Of a DNA stretch of 64,000 bases, positions 17,392 through 29,614 are shown in pieces (within the stretch, counting starts at the first letter, position 1; every line of letters starts with the position of its first letter). Made by a program: the position numbers and the translations under genes. The DNA is from Mesostigma viride (lineage: Eukaryota; Streptophyta; Mesostigmatophyceae; Mesostigmatales; Mesostigmataceae), in contig RPFO01001084.1 in assembly GCA_009746045.1 (NCBI GenBank), positions 21,001 to 85,000 on the forward strand, read 5' to 3'. The notes beneath the pieces are model-generated. The model was not told the origin of the DNA, did no database searches, and saw nothing but the letters and a program-made list of their open reading frames with translations.

Positions 17392-18158
17392 TGAGACCCA
17401 TCCTAGGCCGCGGTCACTATAGGGTCACTATAGGGGTGGCAGATGCCAGCATAAGGGTGGTGCACTTCTCCTAGTCGCGATGACGGAATGATGACGGAAT
17501 GATGATGGAAGCTACTTAATTAATTAATTAATTACTCCCCACGGAGTTATGTTACAATTCAATTCAATTCAGTTCTCCCGGGTTTCTAGGGGCATACCCA
17601 GGGGGCAGCCGCAACCCTGTGTCATTAATATAATATCACGTCGAGTACATATCATGCGCCGGTTGTCTCATTGATATCATGCCCCAATCCTTGCCCCAAT
17701 TAATTAATTAATTGCAACAAAAAATGGGGATTGATGTATAACATGATCTGAGTTGATGTATAATATCTTCATCGGAGCAGTCTTTTAAGTAATGGCTGCA
17801 TGACAACAAGGCAGTACTATATATCGAAGGCATGCAGTCTGATAACGCTGTATGATCGATGAAGTGAGACAACTATGCCTATGATGTGGACGCAAAACTG
17901 GACTTAACGGAATGTGTGCATGCATGTAGCATGCTAGCGGACATTATTTACGCCGACGACACCACCCTCCTCGAAGATTTAGTGAGGATATTAAAGTCCA
18001 GATCACGCAGACGACATATATATTAAAAATATAATTATACTTACAGCAGAGTGAAATCACTCAAACCAAAGCAAACGCCCAGCTATAAACCTATATACAG
18101 AGCCATGTCAAAGCTCTATACTACGATAAGACCAATGGAAACGCCTAACGGGAGGAAC
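17392..18158. other. Non-coding stretch with (TTAA)n tracts
   Basis: No gene seen. Contains short TTAA-type tracts at about 17516-17536 and 17698-17714, the first followed by ACTCC-x-ACGGAGTTATGTT, a sequence that recurs next to LINE remnants at 33.4, 35.9 and 58.6 kb. Probably retroelement 3' debris. Confidence 0.4.
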
Positions 18159-18641
18159 CTAATAGCCCTGCTGCACCGCAAAATCAGCCCGCGTACGGCG
18201 GAGCATGATGTCAGCCATGGCCCGAGTCAGCGCCACCGACAAGCGCTGACGCCAATATGACGTCCAGGTCCGCGCCGACCATGGGGCCCGCTGGCCCTCC
18301 AGGTCCAGCCGGTCCTCCCGGAGCCGGCAACACTCCTTGAAGAAGGCGGAGGTCAGGGGCCCCATGGCCCCAAACTCCTCCAGGACAAAGGGCACCACGC
18401 GATGGTGCCCGACGTCGCCGTAGGCCAGGAGCTTGGCCCGCTCCGCCCGGTCCGCCGTGTAACCTGCCGTGAGGGAGGCCCCAGCCACGTGGCTAAGAGC
18501 CAAGGGCCGCGCCACCGAAACGTCAATAAGCAGATGCCGGCCACCCCCCTCAAAGTCCAGCACCACGATGTCAGGCCGGTGGTTGGGGGAATAGAAGGCA
18601 GCGCCATCCGCATCCTCGGACCGGACGACATATATATTCAA
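18159..18641 (-). pseudogene. C-terminal fragment of a retroelement-type protein
   Basis: A 160-residue minus-strand frame with RPDIVVLDFEGGGRHLLIDV, then A-E-R-A-K-L, and VPFVLEEFGAMGP. This pattern (PD...D-x-DGGGR...D-V-S-V...Y...F-PFVLE-x-F-G) is common at the C-terminus of reverse-transcriptase proteins of algal and plant LINE-like elements and resembles a PD-(D/E)xK nuclease-like fold. No start codon context and no upstream reverse transcriptase; a remnant. Confidence 0.55.
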
Positions 18642-18755
18642 CGCTTCTGGATCGAGCTAACATGCATGCTCGCGAAGGCGTGCTATCGAGGAAAAGCATC
18701 GAGACCCCAGCACTACAGCAATGGGCCAAGCTGTTCTCAGCATCATCATAATCCA

Positions 18756-20509
18756 TTAACCGTGTTTTTTTAATTAGAACGCGATATATCGCGTTGTAAG
18801 CTTTTTTTAGAACGCGTATAGCACCTAAGGAAAATTTTTTTTCATGGTCATGTATATACTTTCCTGAAAGCCCATAAATCAAAGGATTTTTTGAGCTACT
18901 CAGACCTACAAAATGCTTATTCATTAGAGAGATACACTGGTTTGAATACAGGGGGGTCTGACCATGACCGCGATTTCTTGACCCTAGGTCACAAGTCATG
19001 TGCTTATTCACAAATGGTTCATGAAAAAAATCTGGCTTCTTGCACGAGCTATGGGCAACATATGCAGGCTCTGTGAAACAAAACTCAGGCCCATTGGGCC
19101 ACTGGAGCTATTTTTCATTAGCATCACAATTACAACGCAGTACAACGCAGTGGGAAAAATGAGAGCCCTTCACAACATGACGCAACGACATGAGCCCCAT
19201 AAACGGGGCCATAGTGAGCTTGGAGGGTCAAAACGTTGAAAATAGGTGTTGTATTTAAGTTATACAGCATCAAACATGCATCAAACATCATGACTGGATG
19301 ACCTAATATGACTGAATCAGGCAGCCATAGCCAAAGCATCATCCACTCTCACAACGTGTTGAGCACATGCCTCGTGGGAACGGAGGTGCTGGGTTTTCAT
19401 TCCATAACGCGTGCAATACTGAAAGAAAGAGGCACGTGTAATGCAAGGCTTGGATAGGTTGAGTGATCCATGAGCTTACATGCAGGCAAAGATGACGCTG
19501 GAATGCATGCTAGCAAATGGTGGCAAGATGCTAACAACACATGATTATACACCATGATTATGGGCACCTAGCTGGTCTTCTTGCACAATCAACGCAGTAT
19601 AAACCATCAACATCCAATCCTCACGATATATGCACGGCTTGACGACGTATACAGCACCTAAATACTGCACAACTGCAACCTGCTATGGCTGACATGCAAG
19701 CAACGTCGAGTAGGATGGCGGTCTTAGAGAGGCTGGGCAGAGGTCGGTAGAGATAAGTGGAAAACTGGCAGAAACTAGGTAGAAACACGATATACTTACG
19801 CCTGCAAGCACTATTGATCCGGTGGCAGAGGCCATTTCCAGGAAAATACAGCATACCGTAGCAATAGCCACGGTCACGCCTTACGCTATTTGCAGGCACC
19901 ATCATGCCCGGCGCTACCCAATAAAAGTCTGCACAATTCTCGGTTTAGCCGAGAGTCCGGACGTTCGGAATGAATAAACATGCACATGTTAAGAAGTCGA
20001 AACACCATGGAAATACCAAGCATGGTGCCGCAGCAGACCCGAGTCTTGACGTAATAATATGTCTGCCGGTTTCCAGGGTTTCCGCATGAAAGTTGGGTGA
20101 GAAAAGTTCTGGAAAAAACTACGTTTCCTTTGCCCCAGTACCTCAACAAACTCGTAGAAACCTAATTATCAACCTTTGAACGCATCATCATGGTCGTGCC
20201 ACCCAACAGCCACTGAAATTCGCGCGAAAACTGGCGAGATCTACCTGCCGCCATCGCCGTCGTCTTCACCTTCGTCCCGCGAAAATGCCTGATTTCAGTG
20301 GTACATATTTGTTTGCAGCTGTCACAAAAAAAATACGAAAAATACCAGGATTTTTTCTTGAATTCTATGAGATGTTTCTGACCTATCTTGAAAGTTTCAG
20401 ACCAAAAATCGCATGTTTAATAGGTTTGCCACGTGTCAGATTACAACGCGATACATCGCGTTCTAACCCTACAACGCGATGTATCGCGTTGTAAAAAAAC
20501 ACGGGTTAA
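18756..20509. mobile_element. Non-autonomous piggyBac-like element flanked by TTAA
   Basis: TTAA at 18756-18759 is followed by CCGTGTTTTTTTAA. At the far end AAAAAAACACGGG is followed by TTAA at 20506-20509. The ends are thus inverted (CC[C]GTGTTTTTTT) and flanked by TTAA, as in piggyBac elements. Inside the ends lie 18-base near-perfect palindromes, AACGCGATATATCGCGTT at 18778-18795 and related copies at 20445-20462 and 20473-20490. No transposase frame is present in 1.75 kb. The left ~530 bases recur at 30885-31420, showing it is a dispersed family. No other coding evidence inside. Confidence 0.7.
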
Positions 20510-20761
20510 GCTTATAATGTAAGTACCACGCTACCTTGCATCTATATCTGGTCTCATGAGTAATCACTACACTGCCTTGATTGTTCAAAGCAAACTGAAA
20601 CCTGTACTATCCAACGTTGCGGAGGCCTTCGTTGTGTCGGTTGACTTGTGAAGGAACCCATGTCCTTGTGTCCCGCCCAGGACACTGGAGTGCAAACCTC
20701 TTAAGTTTCATGGGACGTTATCAAACCAATGACGGTGCAGCACACAGACCTGGAAAGTCCG

Positions 20762-23700
20762 TTAGAACCGCCCCTCCCCACGCTCGTATGGGGTTAGCCT
20801 CATTCCGCGCCTGTACTCTTTTGGCAGCTGTATCTGTGTCGCTGACGAGCGCTCCTTGTAGAGAGCGCCCGCAATAGGCATGACGTCCCAACACAAATAC
20901 ACATCCATGGGACGCCCTTTCAAGTTGCGGCCCTGCTCAGCAAACACAACAGGGTCAACACGGCACACGAGAGCAGTGCTAGGACGTCAATGCTGGCCAA
21001 ACGCTCGAGGCAAAGGAAAGGAATCCAGTCCAGGCATGTCACTGCAGGCTATCGCACTACAGCGGCCTTTGGGCCCTCCCAAATCATCCAGTAGTCCGCC
21101 ATTCAAAAATCCCACTGCAACTACAAGATACTAAGCAGTCTAGAGTCTATGCTACAGTAACCTAGGCAATTCTGGATGCATGCACCACTGACCACGGATG
21201 ATAGCACATCTTACGCATGCAAGTCAAGAGACTCATGTCGACCGTGAACTTCATAACAATGCCAAAAGGTCTTCACCTAGCGGCTTGCTAACCACCAACA
21301 CAAGGCAGTACAGACATGGATTCATAGCTTAACACAATGCCAAGAAAATCATATGCACATGGTCCACCACCAGCCGGTACTTGCTCACTAGCCCACGGAC
21401 AAGTGCCCGAAATGCAAACATCATCTATCATATATTTACATAACAAATACATATAATGGACTGCAGAGCCCGAACCCACCTGCCTGCCTGGCCGGTACTT
21501 GCTCATCAGCTCTTGACCTCCTTGACGAAAACTGGAATAACCAATACTAGTTAACAGCGCTACACACCAGATACCTGGCCCATCAGCTGGTACTCGCTCA
21601 TCAGCTGTTGACCAACCTGTGTCATTCGTACACCATAAATGTCCCCACCCACCCGGTCGACCCGCCGGGCCTTGCTCATCTATGTATCGTATTCCAACCC
21701 CCACCCACCTGCTCCACCAGCCAACACTTTGATTCTTACAACAAAGAAAGATAGCGATTGACCACCCTGCTCCCCACCCACCTGCTCCACCCGCCAACAC
21801 TTTGATTCTTACAACAAAGATAGCGATTGACCACCCTGCTCCCCACCCACCTGCTCCACCCGCCAACACTTTGATTCTTACAACAAAGAAAGATGTAACT
21901 ACCGCACGGTTCCCCACCCACCTGCTCCACCAGCCAGTACTTGCTCATGAGCTCTTCACCCAATTATTAAGCTGTCCATATAATAAGATGTAACTACCGC
22001 ACGGTTCCCCACCCACCTGGTCCACCAGCCGGTACTTGCTCATCAGCTCGTGCAGCTCCATCTGTGCATCCTCCCGCCGCTGGATGATGGCGTCCCAGAC
22101 AATGGCCTGATTGAGCACGTTGTCCTTGGACACGTACTCGGCGACCAGGTACACAAACAACTGCCGGCGGACGCAACGAGGTCACACACGGCCGGTGAGA
22201 GAACATGGTCGCGCCCCACCGCCACCGGTGCGGGAGGCAGAAGGTTGACACATTTGTGAGTGATAGCCATCAGCAAGGTCAAAGGATGGCACAGCATGAC
22301 GAGAATGCATGCCCAAGTAAACGGCCGCATCGTCACGCGGCGCACTAGGCGTCAGTACTGTAAGGAGGGGAACAAACGACACGACTCAACGTTCCTGCGA
22401 GCAACCAAGGCTCAGACCCCATGCAGCACGGTGCCAACATCCCACAGGCCATACATCAAGGAGGCCATATGCCCATAAGCATCTGCCACACCAACGTAGC
22501 AGGTGCCGTGCTTTACAGTATACGTTTTAAGGATTGTGCAAGGATGCCACATGCGAGATGAGGAGTCCGCGCGCTCGCACGCACCTGCTTCGTGTTCCAG
22601 CTGAACACGGTGCTCAGGTCGGCCGTCAGGTTCCACACTAGGATCGCCTGCAGGGAGCCCAACAAGAGCCAACGACAGGGCAAAGGGCAGACAAGAGGCA
22701 GCGACAGGAAAAACAAGAGATATGAGGCACACAGATGGGCACTTGTCAGCACCAGCAAAGGAATTCCCACATCCACATGGCAGGGGCCACGTAGAATTTC
22801 GGAGGCTTGATACATCCCATCAGGGGGGCGTGGCGTGATGGGTCGCATCCCCTGTCCTTTCCCATGGTGGTTGCTTTGCAGCAGCATGTCGAGGGAGGAT
22901 GCCGCGCAAAAGAGTGCACTCTGTGGTTGTTTCAGTGGATAAAGACACGTCACTCGTTCGAAACGCAAGCAGCTGCCACAGCTTAACTAGGAAGCAGGTA
23001 CCCAATCGGGGCAGCAGCACCACGCTCACACCATGCCCCATAGAGTATAGGGTTTGGCCTACACCCAGGGTGGCATGACCGAGCATGGCGGGCACCCAAG
23101 AAGGCACACACTTGTGAGCGACCAGACAGCACTGCACAGTGTCTCTAGTAACGGGACGCAGGCGTCAGCCGCTGTCGCGTCAGGAATTTTACCCCGCGCG
23201 TCAGCCGTCTGACGCGTAAATTTTGGCCGCGCGTCAGGCAACTGACGCGTAAATTTAGGGCGTCCGTCAGTCGTCTGACGCGCACCAAGTCCTCAGGCGT
23301 CAGACAAGTCCGAGTGCTGGTTCGCAGCATCAACGTCTATTCGTCGCGCCGGGCCTGAACCTGATGAGAGTATCCAACAAAATATATACTGTATTTTGCT
23401 GTGTTGAACCTGCATGCAAAATTTCTGAACGTGCATGCCAAAGCCTGCCAACGAGAGACAAAACGTATATTTCGTGCAGCCAGCAGCGCAGTCCACGAGG
23501 TGGCGATGGCCATTGCAGCATCAGTCACGAGCGGATACCTTGATTACCTTTATGTAAGCCAAGATGACCTAAACTTACGTTACATACATTTCAATTGCAG
23601 CTGCTTGTTCAGAAGTCTAGGAGCGTTTTCTAGCGAGGGGGGGGCGTTGCATCGGTTTAGGTATCGCTGAGGCGGTAGGAAGTAAATTTCATCGGTCAAA

Positions 23701-26233
23701 CCCCGCCAGCTTAAGTGTAAGTATAGGCAAAGTTTTCTTGCCTTACATTGCCTGGTTTATCATATCGTCAGCAAGGATTACGCACAACAATAGCGTGGCA
23801 TGGCGTCACAAGGGGGCGGATTGTTCAGAAGTTTTGAATCTGCGGCGAGATCGTCGTGTTTCAAGAGACAAACTGCCGACAGGGCAGGATCAAGTGGTCC
23901 TGATCTTGTTGATGTAACCCCTGCGACAAGGAGCTGGAGATGCGGAACAAGAGGAAAAGTGCAACCACTTGTGAGACTAGAGGCACACGCCCCGGGAGGT
24001 GCAGTCAGCACCTACCTTGACAACGATGGATGGGCCGATGGGGGCTAGACAGTTTGTTTTATTTGCAGCAAAGCTCTTGTTTTATGCGCATCCAGACGTG
24101 CTAGTGATTGCAATTGAGCTTGATGCATAAAGTACCAATCATTTACCATGTACTTTTCAAGCTCATTTTGTCATGCCCTCAGTTAGGGTAACCAATAAAG
24201 CTTCTTGGTAACAACCACTTGAAGGTCATATCAGAATGCCCGTTCAGGAATCTATGACATTTATACATTGTGAAATGAAAGTTTTCTCTCATTTTGTTTT
24301 TGAAAGCTTGATAAGGCCAGTTTTCTTTACCATGGAGCATGTTCGAGATCCAATGATGTGGTAATACCTGTCCTGCCCCTCCACCCTCGAAGCGTCTCGC
24401 CAGTCCTCAACCTGACAGTCCCTGTCCCATCTTGCACTTGCCCCCAAGTTAACTACCCCAACCCCCCCTTCCCCAGTAATTCTGCTCCTTGGGGGTCCTT
24501 GAGGGTGATTCCGCCCTATAGGGGGACCTGGGACGCCCTAACTGATATGGGCTGACGCGTGCCAAAACCTCTTACTAGAAACACTGGCACTGCATACAGC
24601 TGCAATCAGACGCAAAAACACGCGAAGAGAGACACGCGGCGCACCTGGTCATTATCGCCCACCGCTTGTAGAGACTCCACCCGCGCCAGCTGCAAGCAGC
24701 CAGGGGCGTGGGCAAACCAGCGCAGTAGGTGGGTGTGGGCGAACCAGCGCAGTAGGTGGGTGTGGGAGAACCAGCGCAGTAGGTGGGTGTGGGCGAAGCA
24801 GCGCAGTAGGTGGGTGTGGGCGAAGCAGCGCAGTAGGTGGGTGTGGGCGACCCAGCTCACTAGGTGGGTGTGGGAGAACCAGCGCAGTAGGTGGGTGTGG
24901 GCGAACCAGCGCAGTAGGTGGGTGTGGGCGAACCAGCGCAGTAGGTGGGTGTGGGCGAAGCAGCGCACTAGGTGGGTGTGGACCAACCAGCGCAGTAGGT
25001 GGGTGTGGGCGAACTAGCGCAGTAGGTGGGTGTGGGCGAACCAGCGCAGTAGGTGGGTGTGGGCGAACTAGCGCAGTAGGTGGGTGTGGGCGAACCAGCG
25101 CAGTAGGTGGGTGTGGGCGAACTAGCGCAGTAGGTGGGTGTGGGCTAGGCGGTATATTCTGTGGATGGTGACAGGCGGATCTAACTAGGTGCGATAGTTC
25201 AGTGCTGGTGGTCGTAGAGTGCTGGTGGCCATAGAGTGCTGGTGGTCGTAGAGTGCTGGTGATCGTAAAGCACACGGCAGATCTGGGTGCAGGGAGTGGC
25301 ACGATAATAAATGAGAAAAAAGAGGGTGGCACAAGAGACGAAAGTGGCACCATCCGGCTGCTACAACACCCACCACCGTACCCTTGTGCCATCCGTCACG
25401 GTTGCATGGTTAGCCATCACGATGACAGGGACATGGTCCCTGCAACACCGCCATAGAACAACTCATGCACATGGGAGATCATCCCCTGCAGCCACCGGGG
25501 AGGCAGCCGCGCTAGCCAGTGACGCCACAGAATAGGCACCCTATACAGATACAGTAGTCGTGCTGGCAAGTTTTCAAGTACAGGCAAGGAGCAGCAGTGG
25601 CAGTGGCAGTGGCAGTGACAGTTGCGGGAATGGTACTGGCAGCACAAGCAGCCGAGGCAACTGGGGCAGTGCGCCACCTGGCCACACATCTTGCGCGCAT
25701 ATCGCACACAACGAGCCTGTGGTATAGCTGGGACACACTCCTTATGGCCCAGGTGGGCGTGCTGGCCTGGCAACTGCTCTACTGTAGGCGGGTCACAGCA
25801 TAGACGCAAGCTGACAAATACTCTACGGGCTGCTGCGTGGCCAATACAGTTATACACCTTCAGAGCCGGCACATTATCATAAACACTCTAAAAAACTATC
25901 GGACAGCACAATCGCTTGAGGTGAATGGATGCCAAGATCATGGGCGGCAGCAGCAAAATGATCACGGTGCTGCGGGAGGAGGCTTTCCAATGAATGAGCA
26001 GCAACAACAAAAAAAACGGTGAGCGAAAGGAGGAAACAACCTGGCGACATCACGGGTCGCTCATTGACACCCCGGCCAGAAATAAGCAAGGGGGCCGCTG
26101 CACGTACCTCGAGACTAATGTCCGGTGTGGCCTTATGCCAACGGTCCGTCAGCGAAGGAAATAGACACACACAGGCCAGCACTGTCGCCGCGAATGTAAA
26201 AAAGGCGTTCGAACGATAAAGAACACTATACAT
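20762..26233 (-). CDS. SPCS3: Signal peptidase complex subunit 3 (SPCS3/SPC22), 5 exons
   Basis: Five minus-strand exons join in phase to 182 residues: 26233-26108, 24689-24645, 22647-22585, 22160-22017 and 20932-20762 (TAA). All introns are GT-AG, phase 0. The protein aligns along its length with plant SPC22/SPCS3: N-terminal anchor MYSVLYRSNAFFTFAATVLA, lumenal beta region, then LTADLSTVFSWNTKQ, LFVYLVAEYVSKDNVLNQ, WDAIIQ, the KYRLVDQ-GRNLKGRP junction and WDVMPIAGALY. It is a single-pass ER subunit that helps cleave signal peptides of secretory proteins. The exons are short and the introns hold tandem repeats, including copies of the exon-4 end. The join is supported by family order at every junction. 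Confidence 0.9.
21360..22030 (-). repeat. Degenerate tandem copies of an exon end plus 5' splice site (SPCS3 intron 4)
   Basis: SPCS3 exon 4 ends ATGAGCAAGTACCGGCTGGT...CAG, then GTGGGTGGGG. Recognisable copies of this exon-end/donor module recur downstream in the intron near 21,950, 21,610, 21,510 and 21,380. Shorter copies keeping GGAGCAGGTGGGTGGGG lie near 21,860, 21,790 and 21,720. Interspersed units share TTTGTTGTAAGAATCAAAGT. The copies are diverged but the donor-like GTGGGTGGGG is often kept. Confidence 0.7.
23195..23283. repeat. Array of short palindromes (CGCGTCAG...CTGACGCG)
   Basis: Three inverted repeats in a row, around 23195-23216, 23229-23249 and 23264-23283, with arms GCGTCAG/CTGACGC (arm variants) and AAATTT-containing spacers; partial copies flank them. 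Located in SPCS3 intron 2. Confidence 0.7.
24711..25147. repeat. 27-bp minisatellite (about 16 copies)
   Basis: Unit GCGAACCAGCGCAGTAGGTG plus GGTGTGG with few substitutions. Because 27 is divisible by three, it yields long spurious frames on both strands. It lies in SPCS3 intron 1, starting about 20 bases upstream of the exon-2 acceptor on the transcribed strand. Confidence 0.9.
25150..26107. other. Rest of SPCS3 intron 1
   Basis: Contains a short repeat of GTGCTGGTGGTCGTAGA type at 25200-25265 and a CAGTGG repeat near 25595. No exon-like sequence recognised. Confidence 0.4.
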
Positions 26234-27550
26234 TACTGCTGCCTTGGTGTCCTATGCCATGCGACAAGGTCTCTCAGGAAGTTGAGAGATGTCTCAATAA
26301 CTTCGAGGGTGTACCTCAGTAATGCGTTGTGTGGTTTACTGCGGATGCAGACGAGACGGAATAAAAGACCATCCAAATTTCGCCTCCCTAAGGATTTTCT
26401 GCAATGACACCAACCCTGCTCGTAAAACTCGCGTGCTCAACTCGGTGCACATGCATAAATTGGCTAGGTAGTAATTGCTCCCAGCTCTGCATGCCCGTCG
26501 GTGCAAATTACTGACGACGCCCCCCAAACACTACAAAAGGCCTGCTGACAATACTGTACTCTGCTGCCCATGTGCGGCGTGGGATTCAACTAACTTCAAC
26601 TAACTAAAGGCCTACCAAGTACTAGATCGATGGAAGTCATGTAACCTGCCGGCTGCCGGTGTGGCGGACTGGCGGTGTCCTCATATTGTCTGCGGTTCCG
26701 CTTACAGCACTGTAGATAGCAGCTGACTGCTGATGACTGATGTGAACATGCAAATGATGTGTCCTAATAATTCAACAGCTGTTCTAAACAATCTGGCTCT
26801 CGACTGCTCGGCGGAACATCGTTTGCTAGGACGCACCAAGCTGTTGTACCAACGCGGGTGTATCCGATGATGCAACCGTATATGTCCCCGCTGAGTATCT
26901 TTGGTTGTTGTATGTTTGTGATGGCGTGCTGTTCAGTGTCCTGGGCTCCTGGCCCTCGGCCTTCTCAAATCTCTGCTGCCCATGTTCAGTTCAGCTCAGC
27001 TGTTTCCCACGCCGCACATGGGCCGCAGAGAGTGTATAGTGACCGTGCTGCCCATGTGCGGCGTGGGCCACAACAACAACAACGTTGTAGACGGAAGGAT
27101 GTGCGAGCATTTGTACAAAAGCAAGTCAGTCAGTCAGTCAGTCAGTCAGTCAGTCAGCCAGTCAGTCAGTCAGTCCATCAGTCAGTCAGTCAGTCAGCCA
27201 GTCAGTCAGTCAGTCCGTCAGTCAGTCAGTCAGTCAGTCAGTCAGTCACACAACACTGCAACCCCAACCTGTCCAGAATCCCAGCACGGCATGCACGTTG
27301 TTAGGAGCGACAAAAATGCCAGGCTGCCGTATAAACCCCGCCCCTGGTTTGCCTCGCCAATTTCCTTGGAGAGTCATGCCAGACAACTACAGCAATGATA
27401 AAATTGATTATGATTTGACACGAGCGCCCTTGCTATCAGTGGTAACGTGTAGCAGACTAGCAGGTAGCTGAACCCCAGGGGCGCGCGTGACCCCCATAGC
27501 AATCTTTCCTTATACTCACTGCCATATTTGCGAAAGTGCCTCTTAGAAGA
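26234..27550. other. Intergenic, with (AGTC)n at 27121-27247
   Basis: Divergent spacer between SPCS3 and the selenoprotein gene. Holds an interrupted tetranucleotide (CAGT)n tract at 27121-27247 and two copies of a GCTGCCCATGTGCGGCGTGGG motif near 26561 and 27047. Promoters of both flanking genes should lie here but no core element is certain. Confidence 0.4.
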
Positions 27551-28276
27551 ATGTCCCGACGGATCTCGGTTGACGTCACGTATTGCGGACAATGAGGGTA
27601 CTATTCCCGCTTCCGCCAGCTGGAGATGGCCATCGGGGCATCTCAGCTGCCGGGAGTGGACGTGAACGGTCGGGTGGGCTCGTTGTAAGTGCATGTCCTC
27701 GCCCTTGCCTCTCAGACTGGCTGACGTGGCTATTGGTTTTTGTACTTCAAGTTTTCCTTTTCGTAATTCATTATTTCGGACGTGCCTCGGAGCATGGAAG
27801 TCTCTAGCAACGAGTGTCCCGTTATTGAAAGGGCAAACATTACCGTTCCGTTTGCCGGACATCTATGTGCATTGTACGTGCAGGGGTTCGTTTGAGATCC
27901 TTGTCGACGGAGTGCTGGTTTTCAGCAGGGTAAGCGACCAGCCATGTGATGGCCTGGAACTCCTTTTGCCAATAGATTAGTCGGAGCTAAGCCTGCGCGT
28001 TCTTCCTCCACCTCACGGGGCTCATCTTTCAGGGACAGGTGCGCTTCAGAGTAGCTGGGTTGTAAAATTCTTTCTCCGGTGCCAACAGCAAACAGGTAGC
28101 GACTAGCGACCCTGCGTTTCCCTTGGATCCCTGCCTCTCTAGCAGAGCGAATTCCAGCGCCCATGCAAGTGGCACACGCCCCCTGAGAGCCGTGCCCCTG
28201 CTTGCTCCATATGGCCATGCATGCAGGCCTGGTGGCGGCGATGCCATCTCACCCATGATGACTTGTGCTGCTCCAC

Positions 28277-28334
<58 letters not shown>

Positions 28335-29614
28335 CTTGCCGCCTGCCAGCTGGAGGGCGGTGGGTTCCCAGATCCCGGCGATGTCGTGGCCCTGCTGGAG
28401 ACGTACGCGCACACGGGCATGCTGGGCGACACGCGTATCAAGGGGCGCAAGGATGTGCCGTACGTTGTTGCTTGTGGTTGCTTGCACGGGGGCGCAAGGA
28501 TGTGCCGTACGTTGTTGCTTGTGCTTGCTTGCACGGGGGCGCAAGGATGTGCCGTATGATGTTGCTTGTGCTTGCTTGCACGGGGGCGCAAGGATGTGCC
28601 GTACGTTGTTGCTTGTGCTTGCTTGCACGGGGGCCAAGGATGTGCCGTACATTGTTGCTTGTGCTTGCTTGCACGGGGGCGCAAGGATGTGCCGTACATT
28701 GTTGCTTGTGCTTGCTTGCACGGGTGCCAAGGATGTGCCGTACGTTAGTTACAGGCGCAATAGACTCGGTATATTGTGGTGTGCACGAGGACATACTGTG
28801 TTTCGGTGTATGTGCAAGCATGCCCGACGTTGTCGCTTAGGGGCAGGTATCTGGTACTTTCCACGCGTACCTACCCTGGCATTTGTGCTCAAGTTACTGT
28901 GTGTTTGTGTGTGCTCTGGGACATGGCGTAGTTATTATTCTTGCTTATGTTTTGTGCGCAGGGGCATCTCGTGCGTTGATCCTAGAATCAAGGCACAAAC
29001 CATACGCCATGCTTTTGCCAGACGTATCATGCACATGCTTATGTTTACTTACCTGTGTGCATCGGACCCCCCGTATGCTTTGATTCTTTGCACAAAGGAC
29101 AATCAGTACAACGTTAGACACATTTTTCTTTTGTTAAATGGATTATGTATATTGATTTGAGATTGCCAGCACCTTGTGAGCATCTTACCAAAAGTATCTC
29201 ATAAAGCCCCCTTCCAGTTACTGCTGCGCCATTGTACACTACTATGCATCTGTCTGCTTTGTTCCTTGTCTGCTGTATTCCTTGTCTGCTGTATTCCTTG
29301 TCTGCTGTGTTGCTTGTCCACAACACTCTAAACATCGCACTCACTCTCCTCGCCGTTTGGCCCGCGTTGTGGCAGTCTACCGTTGGCACACTGCTCTACG
29401 ATGTTTGCACACCAAAGTACAGTACTACGCATGCGGTTGTTAATGGCATTCTTGCTGACCGCATGCCTTTCGATGCGTCTGTGCCGCCACTCACCCGGCA
29501 TGTACGCAACATCCCCCGGTCTCCCTGCCTGGATGCAGCTACGGTCTGCTGCTCCTGCTGCTGCTGTTCATGCTGTGGGCGCTCTACCGCAGCAGCAACG
29601 TGGACACGGCATAA
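27551..29614 (+). CDS. SelW/Rdx-family selenoprotein with in-frame UGA and C-terminal membrane anchor
   Basis: Four exons join in phase: 27551-27684, 27884-27929, 28350-28459 and 29539-29614 (TAA), 121 residues. The start MSRRISVDVTYCGQ leads to TGA at 27593-27595, then GYYSRFRQLEMAIG. This is the C-x-x-U-G-Y motif of selenoprotein W, so TGA most likely encodes selenocysteine. Downstream GSFEILVDGVLVFSR, then LEGGGFPDPGDVVALL, are hallmark Rdx (SelW/MIEN1) segments. The last exon adds YGLLLLLLLFMLWALYRSSN, a hydrophobic tail that would anchor the protein to a membrane with the thiol-redox domain in the cytosol. Exon 4 is tied to the gene by phase and a good acceptor, less firmly than exons 1-3. 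A SECIS element must exist 3' of the stop; I could not identify it by eye. Confidence 0.85.
28279..28332 (+). repeat. (CA)n microsatellite
   Basis: 27 CA units, ending 17 bases before exon 3 of the selenoprotein gene. Confidence 0.95.
28440..28745 (+). repeat. 47-bp minisatellite containing repeated exon end and 5' splice site
   Basis: About six to seven copies of a 47-base unit containing GGCGCAAGGATGTGCC then GTACGTTGTTGCTTG. The first copy is the real end of selenoprotein exon 3 and its GTACGT donor (28459/28460); later copies sit in the intron. Two copies lack two bases (GGGCCAAGG). Confidence 0.85.

Noticed and set aside
16549-17400. Terminal inverted repeat of the provirus
   Set aside because: The left end is outside the window, so no inverted counterpart can be shown.
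24559-25392. Repeat proteins of 126-246 codons on both strands
   Set aside because: 27-bp minisatellite in frame by chance of unit length; lies in an SPCS3 intron.
28029-29160. Cys/Ala-rich and Lys/His-rich repeat frames
   Set aside because: 47-bp minisatellite plus (CA)n; only 28350-28459 is exonic.
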